From Prostheceraeus crozeri (lineage: Eukaryota; Platyhelminthes; Polycladida; Euryleptidae): 64,000 nucleotides of DNA. Numbering within the stretch: position 1 is the stretch's first letter; each line of letters begins with the position of its first letter. The translations under genes and the position numbers were made by a program. The notes below the pieces were generated by a model. The model saw only the letters and a program-made list of their open reading frames with translations. It made no database searches and had not been told where the DNA came from. Positions 1 through 13,811 of this stretch are shown here, in pieces. Location: the NCBI GenBank assembly GCA_907163375.1, contig CAJQUW010008667.1, forward strand, positions 62,001 to 126,000. Direction: 5' to 3'.

Positions 1-1048
1 ATTAAAGCTCACGGGGAACACATCAAAGAACTGATTTGAACGTAATCCTGCATTTTCTTAGTTATATTGTTGTACAAATTCCTTTTTTGAACAACAAGTA
101 ATGAAAAGATGCTGTTGAGTTTACAACCCACATTTCTGTGAATTTCTTGATACTATGACTGATAGCATTATTCTGACTCACCCTGATGAAAAAAATATAT
201 TATGCATACATGGAACCGAACCCATGACAATTTTGTATTTCACAGCTGTAATTTAATTTATTATTGGAATAATATTTTGAAGCGCATTGAGCCTGATAAT
301 TTTTACATCAAGATCTTCAAATCAATTAATCTTCACATGCATACAAATGCGTGAAAGAAAAAGACTCTGGCATTTGTTTCTTCATTCACTCAATGTGCTG
401 CTTGTGATTCCTGCATCACTTTCCACCTTTTAACAAAAACTTCAAAGGTACACTACTTTATTTACACTACCGCAAAAAATTTGCTTGTTTTGCCAAGCTA
501 AACCATAAATTTATTCGTATTATAAACCCTACATTTGCATGTCATAGGACTTCCGCAATGCTAAAAGGAACTTTACATAATAGTCTATGAAATACTAGAG
601 ATTAGGTAGATATGATACTGTTTAGAAACTTTCATTACATCTTTCAGCAAGCGAATGCATTTAAGACCACAATTGTCTTGACATGATTAGAGCTGCAATT
701 TGTATTTCAGGAATGCATGCCTAAATAATAAAGTAAATGCTTGGTTATATTCAATTATTCCTTCGACTTTAATGTGAATTGCAAAGTAAGCATTATTTAC
801 TAATGCGAGCAACACGCATCTATGCTTGAGACGAATAGTATGATAGATGAATCAGCGGTCGTATTCAGATACTATGTATGATATTAAGTCAATCGCTATT
901 ATGCAGTGTAAATGCATCAATGCTTATAAAAAAGATAGTAATGGACAGTTTGTAGACAGATGTTGAGGGAAAAACTTCTAATTTCAATAATCAGATAAAA
1001 ATGTAATTAAATCAACCTGTGGAAAATGCAGAGGAGATGCATCCCTAC
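1..1048. other. Spacer without recognisable gene
   Basis: AT-rich sequence with no long reading frame, no RNA gene and no clear repeat structure that I can recognise. Confidence 0.6.
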
Positions 1049-1071
1049 ATCCCCCTCTGGATCCGCCACTG
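1049..1071. repeat. Candidate hAT transposon terminus
   Basis: The sequence ends in CTGGATCCGCCACTG, whose complement CAGTGGCGGATCCAG is a common hAT-type terminal inverted repeat. The adjacent run of C residues also fits such ends. The partner terminus is not visible in the window, so it may lie to the left of base 1 or be lost. Confidence 0.4.
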
Positions 1072-1079
1072 ACCTTAAC

Positions 1080-3358
1080 AACATTACTTTTATTATATTA
1101 ATTTCACTCATCAACTACACATGGATTCTCGACCTAAAAATCTCTTGGTCAGATAATTTGGCCAGTCATATTTGCAAGCATAACAGTTAACATTGGACGC
1201 ACTATACACTGTACACACATGGGTAAAAGCTAGAAATAGCTAATTTGATAGGATAAATCCCACAAAATATGAATACCTAAGAATTTCAATTCATAGTCTG
1301 ATTATTGCATGATACATATGCATGTAATTGACTAAGTATTCCACCTGGAAAATAATGCGGTTTCATTTCAATAGGAACTCAGCAAACAATGTATTATTGA
1401 TATGGAATTTTAAGTGAACAATGTAGGACAAGTGTGTATGTCAAAGTGTATGTCATTAATGATGTTTTCATTTTTTTGAGAAATCTCAGTTTATAATTCA
1501 CTTAATTGTTGAGGAAGACTAAAGGTGCTTTCAGTGGCTACACTTACTTAAGAAAAGAAATGAAACTTCCTCTCAGCGACCCTTGAGTCTTCCATCTGTA
1601 CTATTTCTCCCGTTCTCTTCCTGAGTACACATGGAGTTGAATATTTGATGTTTGTGTCATTCATTCTCCTAGTAACGACACAAAGTCCTGAATTGAAGAA
1701 AACTTATACGTTATTTTTATTGACTGGTTGAATGTTGGGAGCATGAACTTTACTGCCTACTTGGTAATTGAATAACGACGTTTAGATTTCTTTCTGTCCA
1801 AATGAGCTGACTGTTTAAATGAAGCATGAATGATTTCAGTGTTCATGGTTTGCTTAGGTGAATTACCAAAATATGAGAAATATCGTAGCTTCTCACATAG
1901 TATTTTGGGAAATATTATCTCCTAAGGGAAGATGAATCAAACATTTAGGAACGGATACTTTTTTCGTTGTTATTTGTTAATCGATTGCCGTCTTCACGAA
2001 AACATCACAATAAAACATCCGATGTTCAAAAGCATGCAGTTGTGAGTAGATATAGAGTAGGTGATACTCATGATCACATGAAACAGTCAGTTGTTGAAAT
2101 CGTTTCGCGGAGACTATTGTGTTGCCATGAATTGAATTCCTCCTCTTTCAAACGAATAAGGTAGGAAGGAGTAAAATTGTTTGGGAAGGAATGATCTGAA
2201 CTATTTCGCATTTGCATACGATCGATTCATCGCAATTTCGTTCCTAAATTTATTTGCGAATGTTGAAATTTACAATCACTGCAGTGGAACAAGCGCCTTA
2301 AACTCTCAAATTCTCAAACCTTTTCACAACAGATTATAACTGTCGCGGAAAGTTTTGTGAGCGTTTCTGAATGGTAGAATTCGGGCGATTTTCTTATCGG
2401 CAAGAATACCAAATCAATGAATTTTCAAAATCAAATATCATCAAAATTATCTATGCAATCCTCCCAAACTTAAGTCCCTGAATGCTCGGTTGAGTAAGCA
2501 AAATCTGTGTTTCTAATGCTATACATTCATAAAATCGCTTCCATCTTGTTGTCAAATTTTTAAGATTCTAGCGCATAAAGCATAAAAGATGTCATTCAAC
2601 TACATTCGTCGAAGAAGGAGCTTTTCCCGGAGCAAAACTTTTTTGGTCTAAAGCTTCAGTCAATGTTTCATGATAGATAGCACTTTTGTACTGCATTAAT
2701 TATTCTACAATTTTGAAACATTGGATTCTGCTATCATCCTTGATCGGTATCAACATCTTTGATTTAAAGCAGCAATAATAATTTTAATAAATGTCTGCAT
2801 GTTTACGTCGCAAGGCAATGACGATGAATGGATTCCAGTGACTCGCCGCGACAGCCGAGATCTAATATATCGGAGTACACGTCTAAGCATAGATATGATT
2901 GATTGAGATACGTAACAAACTGAATAGTGACTTACAAAAAGCTGAACTATATAAAAAACTGATTTAGAGCGTTGTATACCAATTTAACATGCAGGATTTG
3001 AAGATCCACGTATCTGATCAACTCAATGGATGAATACAGACGAAATTAAATTCGAGTACACAGTAAACTATGGCGCACTGTCGAGAGTTTCGACTTCCGT
3101 CTCTCTCAACAATAATAATCCAGCCAGGAAAAAACATCCAGCCGAGTTTCAACACATCTAGCACATGTCAAGTAAATATGTCACACATTTTCGAAATCGA
3201 CATGTGTTCGACGTAAGAATCTATGCGTGATGTTATTTCATTGCTGGATCATAGAGGGAAGAACAACATCATTACAATGCGTTCATTAGGTGCCCGAAGA
3301 AATCTTTTGCATTATTCATATCAGTAAATAGGCCTCCTAAATGTGAAAAATAACTCTT
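1080..3358. other. Spacer without recognisable gene
   Basis: Only short frames with no family resemblance. Nothing supportable was seen. Confidence 0.6.
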
Positions 3359-3366
3359 CTTTACAA

Positions 3367-4881
3367 CAGTGGTGGGCAACGCGTGGCCTGCCGGGACATA
3401 TTGGGTGGCCCGCCACCGCCTCTCATATCCAAAGTGACCCGTGGACATTATTTGAATCGATGATGTGAGAATGACTCACTCCGACTTCGACCTTTGGGAG
3501 GTGCATCTAAGGGTGAGGGATCCTGTTTAGAATTGGCAAAACCATTAATTAACAGCTAGAAGAGCAACATGATGGCACAAAAACAAAAATTTACATTCGA
3601 ATTAGGCCTATCCAACCATGCTCTCGTAATGAATATTTTCTCGTATAAGCGCAAAATGGTCATCACCTGCTTTATGTTAAGTTACATAGTATTCGATGCC
3701 CTGCTAAGCATGATTCTCTACACAATAAACCACGCATCAATGAACCTAGAAAGAGGCTATACTAATTAGTTTAACTACGAGTGGAGGAATCCAACCGCAA
3801 GATTTTGACAGACCAAAATTTTTTCAAATATTCTCGCTGAGTTTCATTTGTATACTACTGCACTATTATATATTTCGTATACTCGATTGGCATTAGCACA
3901 CGACTACCATTTGTGGAGCTCATGCAAGGTTCTTGAAAGCTGAATATTTGTATGTGTGGGTGACATATATGCACGTATGTACATGTAGCATGATCAATAA
4001 TTGTAGCAAAATCAATTTTATCTTGTGCGGCTTTCAAGCGAATAGCTGCACTGCACTTGCAGACCATTGTTTTTCGATGAAATAAGGTAATGTCGGTCAA
4101 ATCACCAAAAAAGTCAAATTAATGTTGGTACTTCTATTCTTTCCCCCCATACATTTTTCAAGTTTTCCAAAATCTTTTCGCCGAAGTTAGTCACATTCGG
4201 TTTAGAATAGACTTGATCTGTCACTGAGCGACACTACAGCACGACTGAGAAGTCTTGCTTGAACCCTGGGATGAAGGATTGGTCCCTTGGATACTCACTT
4301 AAAATACATGGTACAGCTGTGATCATGAACTTCGTGTGATTTATCTACAGACAAATGACGAGTAGTTGTCTAATTCTGAGGCTGTATATGTTCTACAAGT
4401 CAGATAAGAGGAGTTTTAGCTGTTTTACACACTCAACGCTATGCGGCGTTAATGAGACTGCCCGTAGGGAACAAAAGAAGATCGTTGACGATGTAACACT
4501 TCCGGGTGTCAACAACAGAAATGTGGGGGAAAGAATAGAAGTACCTTACTGTCTAATTACACAAAAGAAAAGCTTCCATGATTTGTTATAGGCCTATTCG
4601 CTCTTCAATACTCACATGAATTGTAGAAAGTAAATTATGATTCCTTAATATTAAACAAACTAGTTGCGTACAATACTGCCGTATACATTTAGATGTAAAA
4701 TTTTGTACTGTAATACGACCACTATATATGTACGTACGTACAGCAGCTCATATGTACACTTAAAAGTACGAAATAAAGGAGTTTTGGGCCTATACTACTG
4801 CCTTCTAAAATTGCTGGCCCTCGAGCCTTTTCGCGGGCCACTCCATGTGGCCCGCTATCCCAACTCGGTTGCCCACCACTG
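3367..4881. mobile_element. Non-autonomous hAT element, 1,515 bp
   Basis: Both ends carry the terminal inverted repeat CAGTGGTGGGCAAC (right end as its complement, ending CCCACCACTG). Next to each are subterminal GGCCCGC-type motifs. The element is bracketed by an 8 bp target-site duplication, CTTTACAA at 3359-3366 and CTTTACAT at 4882-4889, with one mismatch. An 8 bp duplication and CAG/CTG ends are hAT hallmarks. No transposase is encoded, so movement would depend on a transposase supplied elsewhere. A second, smaller element is nested inside at 4127-4545. Confidence 0.85.
4127..4545. mobile_element. MITE copy 1, nested in the hAT element
   Basis: About 419 bp with termini GGTACTTCTATTCTT and AAGAATAGAAGTACC. 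A close copy lies at 22950-23358. Flanks TTAATGTT and TTACTGTC agree at 6 of 8 positions, suggesting an old 8 bp duplication of hAT type. It has no coding capacity. It sits inside the 3367-4881 element and is therefore younger than that insertion. Confidence 0.75.
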
Positions 4882-4889
4882 CTTTACAT

Positions 4890-5481
4890 TAACTACGGAA
4901 AACGGCATAAATATGGTATTATGCAAATAATTCAAGATAATTGACAGACCAACTTCACAATATGATTACGGCTGATCATAATTACAAAAAGAGCTTATCT
5001 GGTACCTAGATTTCTCGACACACTTAAAGAAAAATTATGAGTCAAATTAGCCAATTATCAAATACCATCCGCATACCAAACAGCCTTCGGCGCTGAGAGA
5101 CCAAACTATCTTCGAGCTGGCTTTCTACAATCGTTTCATTGCTTGCTGTGAAACATATTTTAATGGATGGCTGACAGAGCTGCCATAATAATTGGGATTT
5201 AATCACCATGCTCACATAAATTCTATGGCTATGTAATGAAGATGGGCGGCATACAGACGTCATCCCCACATCCAGAAAATCTGATCAACAAATAAAACCA
5301 CTAGTATATTAGGATCACACTGCTGCAGACATAGAGGATGGCTGCAAGCTGTAATCTGTCCCTCAAATTTTGGTTACCAAAATCCACACGAGAGATCATA
5401 GTGTTTTGTTGAATACTAAATCGGTATCTTTTACTTGTTACTTTCATCAATTGACAAGAATTCTTCTCTCGTCACATCAGG
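4890..5481. other. Spacer without recognisable gene
   Basis: No recognisable gene or element. It lies between the hAT element and the reverse transcriptase fragment. Confidence 0.5.
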
Positions 5482-5763
5482 TCACTGCGCAGCGTCGCTT
5501 CGCGATGGTTGGCTGCATGGATGAGATAGTGTTCTCCAACGACTCTTGTCTCTTAAGTTGCTAATAGGGTTGCCCCTGACAGAACAGTCCACTTCCGAAC
5601 TCCGGATATTGTCGCAACAGCACAAGCGACTAGAACAAGGTGTTCCACATTGTCTGTTGCCATGCTTGAGTTCTGTCATTGTGCTGCCTTCGATGGTGTC
5701 TTGCGGTTTCTTCAATATATGGCCAAAGAACTTTGATTTATGGGATTTGATGTGGCCGGCCAA
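5482..5763 (-). pseudogene. Non-LTR retrotransposon reverse transcriptase, C-terminal fragment
   Basis: About 90 residues resemble the extreme C terminus of the endonuclease/reverse transcriptase proteins of jockey/CR1-like elements: KFFGHILKKPQDTIEGS, then DNIRSSE, then WRTLSHPCSQPSRSDAAQ before the stop. This region follows the RT thumb in intact elements. The palm motifs, the endonuclease and the first reading frame are all absent, and the frame upstream is interrupted by stops. The piece is therefore a 5'-truncated, decayed insertion. The clade assignment is by resemblance only. Confidence 0.65.
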
Positions 5764-5859
5764 TCGGCTATTTCTTCCTTCTAGGCAGCAGGCCTCTTCT
5801 GTGCAGAACCGTAACTACAGCTACCGAGTTCCTTTCGGATGGGGCCCGCGCTAAAATGC

Positions 5860-6984
5860 GATGTAGTTAGGCCCGCCCTTAGAAGTGCAAGTACACTTAG
5901 CCAATTGAATGAATTTGCCGGAGGAAGAGATTCTGTCAGTCTCTACCATTCAACATCACAATCTGCTCTGAAAAAATATGCTGTGATCTTTTTGTGAGAT
6001 GAAAGAAACGGTTAAGTGCAAAACAACTTGCAAGTGTTGTCCTTCCAGATGATATCGTTCTTCATTGGCCATTGAGAAAAAAAGGACACGCATAGATAAA
6101 TACACACCGCTGACGCACACGTACATACACATCACACATGCGCATGCACTAGCAATTCTTTGACACGTGAATGTGAGGTGATGTAGTATCGAAACTTCTA
6201 TACTTCTAGTGAGACGTTTTCATAGGTATATATCTCAAAATTCCTACAGAATTTCTTAATTCGAAGATGAATTACGCAAGTACAACCCTAATTTTTGAAA
6301 ATCAACGTTTTCATGAAGAAATATTTTCTATTTAACTAGTGCGATTTCCTTTGATGTTTCAATAAGTTTTCTTCAGTTGAAGGGTCATTGAAACCCTGGG
6401 GCTACCGCTTCTGAATAATCTTTTCGGGAGGAGCCCGCGATTTACAGTTACGGCACTGCTTCTGTGGACACTCTCCTTGTCCACAAAATCCGCAGTAGTT
6501 TTCTGACGCATTTGGTTTCGCAAGCTTATATGCGTCTCCCATCTCTTGCCTTCAGTGTCCAGGATTCGCTTCCATGCGACGCATGTTGTTACATGCCAGA
6601 CTAAGGCTGTCTGTCATCAGGCGCAGCTTGGTGTTTGTGCTGACAATTTTGCTTCTCCATATTTTTGTTAACTTCGTTATTGGCATTTCTATTCTCCCCC
6701 ACCCCTACTTTCAGAATTTTCTCGCTCCATAAGAGTATAGTCATATTTCATGACCACAACATACATAGAAGATCATAACTGTAACTGAAATTTGCCTTCA
6801 AATCATGTATTCTAACTAGCATCCAGAGGACCAACCCTTCATACCAGGGTTCAAGTAAAACGTCTCAGTGCTGTTTGTGCTATCCTTCTATGATAGTGCA
6901 GGCCTATCCTTAACCCAATGTGACCAAGTTCGACGAAATTTGGTGAAAAATCGGAAAAGTTGGAGTATGTGGAGGGGGGAGAAT
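5860..6984. other. Spacer without recognisable gene
   Basis: Includes a short CA-rich tract near 6100-6150. No gene recognised. Confidence 0.5.
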
Positions 6985-7625
6985 AGAACGTACTAATGGG
7001 TTATCTCCCCTCTATACAACTTTGTCTATTTTTTGTCAACTTGTCTATAATCCGTAAAAATGAATTATTTGTCACCAAACTTCAGAGAAACGTATTTGAG
7101 TATATTGTCTACCCACATGCAAACTTCTATGCAAATCCGACAAGTACTTTTTGAATTAGAGACGGTGACGAGAAGTGCAATGATGACAGCACCTTGATCT
7201 GACTTCGCCTGACCTCATCATCTGAGCGGATAGCACTAGGTCAACAAAGTCATATCGCGACAACTCTTGAAGTGATAATGACCACATCCTTTCCATTAAT
7301 GTGCCTCACTTGAGAAAGGGGTGGTAGTGCGGTAGTGGTCGCGGGAGGATTTCAAATAACAATGGATGAGACGAAGACAGAAAGAGAACATTGAACAATA
7401 TACACCCGACCAACAATAATGCGTCGAACAGACAAAGTCAGATCAAGCTGCTGGCATCGTTACACTTCAAGTTGTCGTTTATAATTCAAAAAATAATTGT
7501 TGGATTTGCATAAATTTTTGTATATGGGTAGAAAATATGCTCAAATGGGTGTATCTGTAGTTTTGTGACGGTTGGTTCATTTTAACGGATTTTAGACAAA
7601 TTTGAAAACGTGGGGGGAATTTAAT
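6985..7625. repeat. Long imperfect inverted repeat (foldback/MITE-like)
   Basis: The left arm (about 6990-7205) and the complement of the right arm (about 7430-7620) share an ordered series of matches: AATCCGT..AAAATGAA, TTGTCTACCCA/TTTTCTACCCA, TATGCAAATCC and TTGATCTGACTT. The arms are roughly 190 bp and clearly diverged, with a spacer of about 220 bp. No coding capacity. Likely an old foldback transposon. Confidence 0.6.
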
Positions 7626-9695
7626 CTACAAGTACCGAATAGAAGTAGCTCGTTGTTGCCTATTACTACCATTCCCTTGGCTAATTTCGATTTGACGTCA
7701 TTCAGACAATGAGTCCATAATATATGGCACTTCCCAAATACATAAACTTGTCCACTTGCCCCAGCGTTCCACCGTCCACAGGAATTTCAAGAACTCTGTC
7801 AGTGTTCGTCGTAAGTTTAGGCAGTTTAGGTTGCATTAATAATGATGTTGTAATCATGTGCAGACCTCCTCTTTCACTTAATCATAACTCCAACCACTGA
7901 TTCCTTCAATTAAATAAACTTCATGAAGTGTTGTGTTCAATTTCCGGACAAAGAGATGTGTTCGGAAGATTGACACACGATAATGTTATCTAAATATTGA
8001 CTGTGACATGAAGTTTTCATCAAGATTGTGACCACAAGCTCTCTGACCCTTCGAAAAATTGTCGGAACTAGAACTAGCTCATCTACATGTCTTTCAACTA
8101 AATATTGAATACAACTTCAAAAACCTAATAAAACGTGGCGAACTTCGCCAATACTCGCTTTCTGATGCTTAAAAATCATTACACTTAAGTTCGCTCCAGA
8201 TTTTTCATCATTTGCATTAATGAGCTCAGGAACTTTCCCGTTTTATTACATGTATTTTCATTGGGATTTCCACATCCGCGGACACTGCACAGTACATCCA
8301 GTAGCGAAAAATACTGAATTTAGCGATTTCTTGAAGTTCGAAGTTCTTACACGCTGCTCACATTATGCTTCAGAAAGTATATGTACATATACACCATGTC
8401 TGTTATGTGTACAAAAGCGCGCGCATGTATGCTAGTGCGTGTGGGTATGTGTGTTTATGTGGGCGATATCTTATTCATTAATGTCGAAGAAAAGTTAATA
8501 TATTGACTTTACTCGTCTCTCGTCAGGGAAGATTGCTTACTGCTCCTATTGAAGACGATGCTTTAGCTGGAAATTTGATTGTGCTCTGCAATGATAATTC
8601 TGAGAAAATACGCGAGACAACAGCCGAGAATAGAGAAGGTGGATGAGATAGCAGACGTGGAGGGAGTTTTCGATATGCGATTCTTTAAACACGCAGGGAA
8701 AGAAAAGCCAATGAGTCATCCATCGCCTTTGCTCAGTGCACCTGGCCACCTTTTTACCATCACAATTCACGAGTAACTATCTTCTCAAAAGAACTTGGCA
8801 CGCATCTCCTGGATATCTCTTCATTCTTCCACTTAAAATTTTGCGAATGAAATTGATTACATTTAAATTAGGGACGATAGTGAGGACTACTAACGAAATT
8901 AATAGACCTTCCTATTCCGGATGTAAAAAGAATAAAAATATATAGAAGCACTCTTTATAAATGCAAAGCAATGTGATAACGAAATTATTTTACATGATTG
9001 CTGATTCCTATTTGCATTGACAACAAGCAGATGTCCACGAAAGTTCTATTGCTTGGTTCTACAGCCTGGTTCAATTCATATATTAGAACAGTGTTACACA
9101 ACCTCTGCGTTTTAACCCCCCCCCTCAACGTCATGACTCATTTAGACAAAAACGTCATTTGAGACATATGTACATGTATTTTAAGAAAAGAAAAATTATA
9201 GATTCACACCTCATTCGAGGTCTATGCTACGCAAGTCACTGTTCAATGTGAGCCTTGAGTTTGATGAGCAAAATCCTTATGAAGGACTGTAGTCTGTAAG
9301 TGCCGCGCTGGCTTCAAGCGCAAGTCCCCTCGACCGCATCACGATTGCCTAACTTTTTTGTAAGGAAGTGCGCTGAAACCGTTTTCCGCTAAATACGATG
9401 TCGGGACGGGGGGAGGAGGAGCTTCCATGCTTTTGTAGTCAGCCTGGAATACTGCTCCGCCATTTATATACTTTGATTTTTATATTAAGGTTGACTCTGT
9501 TGGAGAGGGCCAAAGCAGTTTGTCACTTGTTTATCAGTCAGATAATGACTAGGGCCCAAATTTAACCAGTAAATCTCAGAATTTTAACCTAATATTTTCA
9601 ATTTTTTAACTTTATTTAACCAAGCGAAATTGTTGGTTTTACTAAAACATAATTTTCCTTCAGCAGCATTTTGATGGAATTTTAAGTTGATTATG
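7626..9695. other. Spacer without recognisable gene
   Basis: Several short frames occur, including overlapping ones on both strands near 8550-8780, but none has recognisable features. Confidence 0.5.
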
Positions 9696-9953
9696 ATTAT
9701 GTTGTAAGCCTTGCTGCTGATTGGTGAATAAAATATTTGATGGAATTACTTTATTTTATTAGTTTTTAAAAACAATATTTCGGAGTAATGAATCCATTCT
9801 CAAGTTTTATAAGGATAGAAAATATAGTTTTATCCTTATAAAACTTGAGAATGGAGTCATGACTCTGAAATATTGTTTTTAATAACTAATAAAATGAAGT
9901 AATTCCACCAAATATTTTATTCAACAATCGGCAGCAAGGCTTACAACATAATT
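9696..9953. repeat. Palindromic pair of Penelope-like 3' termini
   Basis: Two arms of about 120 bp mirror each other around 9824, for example GTAAGCCTTGCTGCTGATTG on the left and CAATCGGCAGCAAGGCTTAC on the right. The arms contain a block, TTGAGAATGG..GAAATATTG, laid out like the 3' terminal block of PLE-1 at 59915-59946. The arrangement (inverted pair, 3' ends outward, no coding part) is an extreme version of the Penelope-like pairs at 54-64 kb. Assignment to Penelope-like elements is inference from that shared block. Confidence 0.55.
9845..9877 (+). ncRNA. Hammerhead-ribozyme-like motif (variant core)
   Basis: TTGAGAA, then a short hairpin GAGTC-AT-GACTC, then GAAA and TATTG. The order matches a hammerhead layout: core 1, stem II, the GAA of core 2, short stem III. 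However, core 1 is TTGAGAA rather than CTGANGA, so activity is doubtful. The left arm carries a mirrored, more diverged version at about 9771-9801. Confidence 0.35.
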
Positions 9954-10329
9954 ATAATGTTGGTTTTACGTAATTTAAAAACTGTATTTTTCTGTCATCA
10001 GTTCTAAATCGTTACTCACACACAAAATCAATTTATTCCAGTCAATGCCTTTCCTTAAATGGAATTCATTAAGAAATTAAATTCAAACTAATATCATTTT
10101 CTGTTTCTGTATCTCGAAATGTAAAACAAGTCTATCATCATAGATGAAATTACTGTTTCAAACGACTTTAACAATGAAACTTAATTGGAGGATGAACAGA
10201 CAACAAAATATAATTTTCTTTTGTCAGAATGTGGCAGAGTTGATGTAAAGAATAGCATAATTTTGTGCATTTTTCGGAAGAAAATGACGATCACATGCTA
10301 ACACTTTGTTTAGCATGCTAAAACTCCGC

Positions 10330-10638
10330 TCAATCGACACTTGACTGCAGCTGAGCTTCAAGAAGTTTCGCACAAACGTCCGGTTCAATCGAATCACGAG
10401 AAGTATTTATGATACCCATTGACTCATTTCGCACATGGCGTGACTGGATATACGTTTTCAGTACACATACATCTTTTCCGAATGGAAGAATATTCAAGTC
10501 CTGGAAAGCTTCATTCACAGCATAAGATGTTCTTTCCATCCTTTTTATTAAAGGAATCAAATGTGAGTAACAAGATTTAATTGTTACGAAAGAAGCACAC
10601 AGCATTGGTTCGGAGACGGATGCTTTAGCATTTCTCAC
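10330..10638 (-). other. Unidentified 100-residue reading frame
   Basis: An open stretch on the minus strand whose conceptual protein has a balanced composition, unlike the low-complexity frames nearby. It has no upstream ATG in frame before a stop and no motif I recognise. It could be a transposase fragment, an exon, or chance. It lies just beyond a SINE-like block. Confidence 0.2.
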
Positions 10639-10704
10639 TGTAATCCCACTGTCTTCGAAGCTTCCAACAATCTCACGGATTCGAGGTAAATTCGTGGAAT
10701 AATA

Positions 10705-10915
10705 GGCCTATAATGCCGCTATAATGCCACCGGCGCCGGGCCTTCTGGGCCCGCGAGACCTTGGTTCAAATCTTGGTCGGGTCAAACCTAAGACTTTTAA
10801 AATAGGTACACTCTGCATTCTTGCTAAACACTCAGCACGAAAAAGAATGAGAGTGGTAAATGACAACTCGGCCACATGGAAGAAAGGCCTAATGTGCTTC
10901 CGAGTATAAACAACG
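10705..10915 (+). repeat. Candidate tRNA-derived SINE
   Basis: Contains a box B-like GGTTCAAATCTTGG followed by GTCGGGTCAAACC, TAAGACTTTTAAAAT, GGTACACTCTGC and CTAAACACTCAGC. This order resembles the body of tRNA-related SINEs with a conserved central domain known from marine animals. Box A is not convincing and the ends are not defined. Identification is by resemblance. Confidence 0.45.
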
Positions 10916-13811
10916 TTCATTTATTTTTTATTTTCCAGCCAAGTATTCCATCTTGTTGTTACTGGCTGTGGTGCAGAGCCGATAACATTTTTTTGTCTCA
11001 GAAGGACAAGAAAATGAGAGGATAGTCATTAGCCAGGCTACATGAGTTATTTATTTCTCCACATCTCTTTGAAGAAATACACAACTTAACATAATTATAA
11101 TATCTACCGAATTCCTTAAATATAAACTGCATTTAACTTGGGTTGCCCTAGTGATGACAAAGCGCCTGTGATTCCTTATTTCAGGGTTCCTGATATCTCT
11201 AAATTCTCAGGGGCCCCGTGTTAGAGATGTAAAATGACACTTTTTCTTTCTTGCCTCAACCCTACGTTCGTCCGCGCCTTTATCTGTGGTCTGGGCAACT
11301 CAAAAGGGGTCATTTGAAATTTATTAAGTGTTCTCCCTGAATAATGACATAACATTAATGCTGCATGAGTAAATCAATATGCCAGCCTACTCATGGCCTC
11401 TTTAATGCACATGGACCCCAACTAGCAGGTCACTAAGGGGTCACATGGACCATGGTTTAGAAGCCTTGGAATTGATGTGTACGCTTATACATGTAGAAGT
11501 GCGACCTCATGGTTTTGCTTAAGATAATGAGGCTGAAATGAATCACTCAGTTTGTTGATGGTCATCACAGTCGATTATCTAGACACCGATCTCGGTATGT
11601 TTCGCTGGATCTTAGAAAATCGAATTATAAAAGCATACACCAGTTTTTTATATAGTGCGCTATTTCATCAAAATTATTTTATTTTTAAGAAGAAAATTTT
11701 GAAAAGGAACTCTCACAAGATACCAGTGTCTAGCCGCTGTCATCCACTGATAAACTGATAACTGCCAATCTTTCGGTGGGTCCATGCTGTTGTCATCACA
11801 ACGCATGCCCACCGCGTAATGTTGTTTTCAATGTACGTGCACTGTACTTTCTAGTCTTTCTATGCTTACAATTCTTTTAACCTTGTACTTGGAGCAAATG
11901 CAAAATTTAAGTAGATTTGAAGAAAATATTGATGTTATTATCAATTGATTGTCATTCTAGACCTAAATAATCATTAACTGTTTTTAACTACATATTTAGA
12001 CTAAATTAATAATACCATTTAGCAGAATATTGTTCTTTAATCAAATGCACTTCAAGAAATCCGTATTATCATATCTCTCCATAGATATTTTCCAGTGTTT
12101 TAGACAACTTAACACTGTTGATCCATCTTTAAAATAACCCTGTCGCAGGAATTCTCGCAATCAGCAGATTTTCCCTTGGCATACAAACAAAGTTTGACAC
12201 TTTTAAGTGCGAAATTGATTCAGAAGTTTGCATTCTAATTCGACCACACGTCGCGTTTCCGTTGGTGACGCAAGTGTTGTGGGAATGCTCTGAAACTCAT
12301 ATTGGTGAGTCACGACCTACCTTACTCTCAAGTCACCGCTGACGAACTTGCAAACAATCATTATGGTGTGATTAAGAAAATTCACTACTCAAGTCAGTGA
12401 ATTCATAGGAGAATATTCTCAAGTCTGAAGCTTCATGGATGAACATCAGCTACATTCAAACATTGTGATCGCCCTCAGAGCGTATCAGTGTAAATTCATT
12501 TTTGAAAATGGTATGAACGCTGTCTTTACCATGCATTACACGGAAGAGCATGCTAAATGTCATGCATATTATCACTGACGGATGAATATTTCTGGGACAT
12601 TGTTGAGTGCCAGTTCGTTTCGCTGGGCATTAGGTTTGTAGTTAAGAAAAATATCTTAACTAACAAGACTAACATTTTTCTTAGACCACAAATCTCTCGT
12701 CATTAGAGTACAAAAACATAAGGTGTCGGACATAAAATTTCATTCGATGCTAACGCACGAGTATGCTGCAATTATCCTTTTTGAATTCTGTTACTGTTTC
12801 AAAGTTTCAATGGTTTGCAGATTAAGCGATAATGCTCATTTCATTAAGAAATCGTTCGATTAGAAAGTTCTTGTTAAAGATATGCTGTTTAAAAGATAAT
12901 CACGCTTTTTGGTCGAGGTTTCAGCTTTAAACAAAGATAATCAATATAGCATTAATGTTGATTATCAATTAATATTTTCATCATTTGGGTATTTTATTTA
13001 ACATGAATGTGAACGTAAATTTCGAAATAATTTGAAACTCCAATCAAGCAAAAAATATATGTGCCATTGAAATGATACATTCATCGTTTTCGTGCGACGC
13101 AAACAAAAATGAATATCGACCACTCACTCTTAGTGGTATAGCGTGACGCACTACTGTCAAGGGCTATGGAGTAAAATAAAAGAGATAATTCGTGTTAAAA
13201 TTAAGGTAATTATTTCGAAATTCTGTTTAATTAGCCGCAAAAAGTAAACCCGGAGCTCTTTGAATTCTTAAGACTCTAAGAGTACAAAATTATTCGTTAG
13301 CTTAAGGTAATTAACGAAATTAAATATTCTTAGTCACTGGAAGATGGCCGGAACAAGTCATGGAACAAATTCATGGCCCGGTTACGTTATTGATGCACAT
13401 TATCAATTTTTGTACCGAATCGTACATGCACTGTGCATTCTGTACAAGCAGTTGTTAACATTCTTGTCATATCATGGCTGTTGTGATTTATGAAATGACA
13501 GTGTTGAACTGAGGGTACTTCACAACAATATCACAAATGCTCCAGAGGGCTATGGAGATAGCAACTTAAATTCAGCGAGAAAGCATTTGTAGTGAAGCCC
13601 GCTTACAACGTGCTTGAAGGGACCTAGAGAAATGGTACACTACATGCGTGGCGAGACGAATTGTAGTTGCAATAAGTGTTGATTATATATATATTGAGTT
13701 ATTATTGCATGCAAGATGCACAGTACTGTACATAGGCCTGCTGCACTTTGATTTCATGTACTGTACAATTGTGCATAAACATTTTGTACATGTTTATTGC
13801 GTGCGGTACAG
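10916..13811. other. Spacer without recognisable gene
   Basis: AT-rich spacer with no gene or element that I can support. Confidence 0.5.

Noticed and set aside
3569-3769. 66-codon ATG frame inside the hAT element
   Set aside because: No transposase motif; hydrophobic stretch only; likely chance.
5546-5854. 102-codon plus-strand frame
   Set aside because: Antisense to the recognised non-LTR reverse transcriptase remnant.
10724-10920. Overlapping 61-70 codon frames on both strands
   Set aside because: They overlie a SINE-like block with GC-rich palindromic sequence; no protein features.
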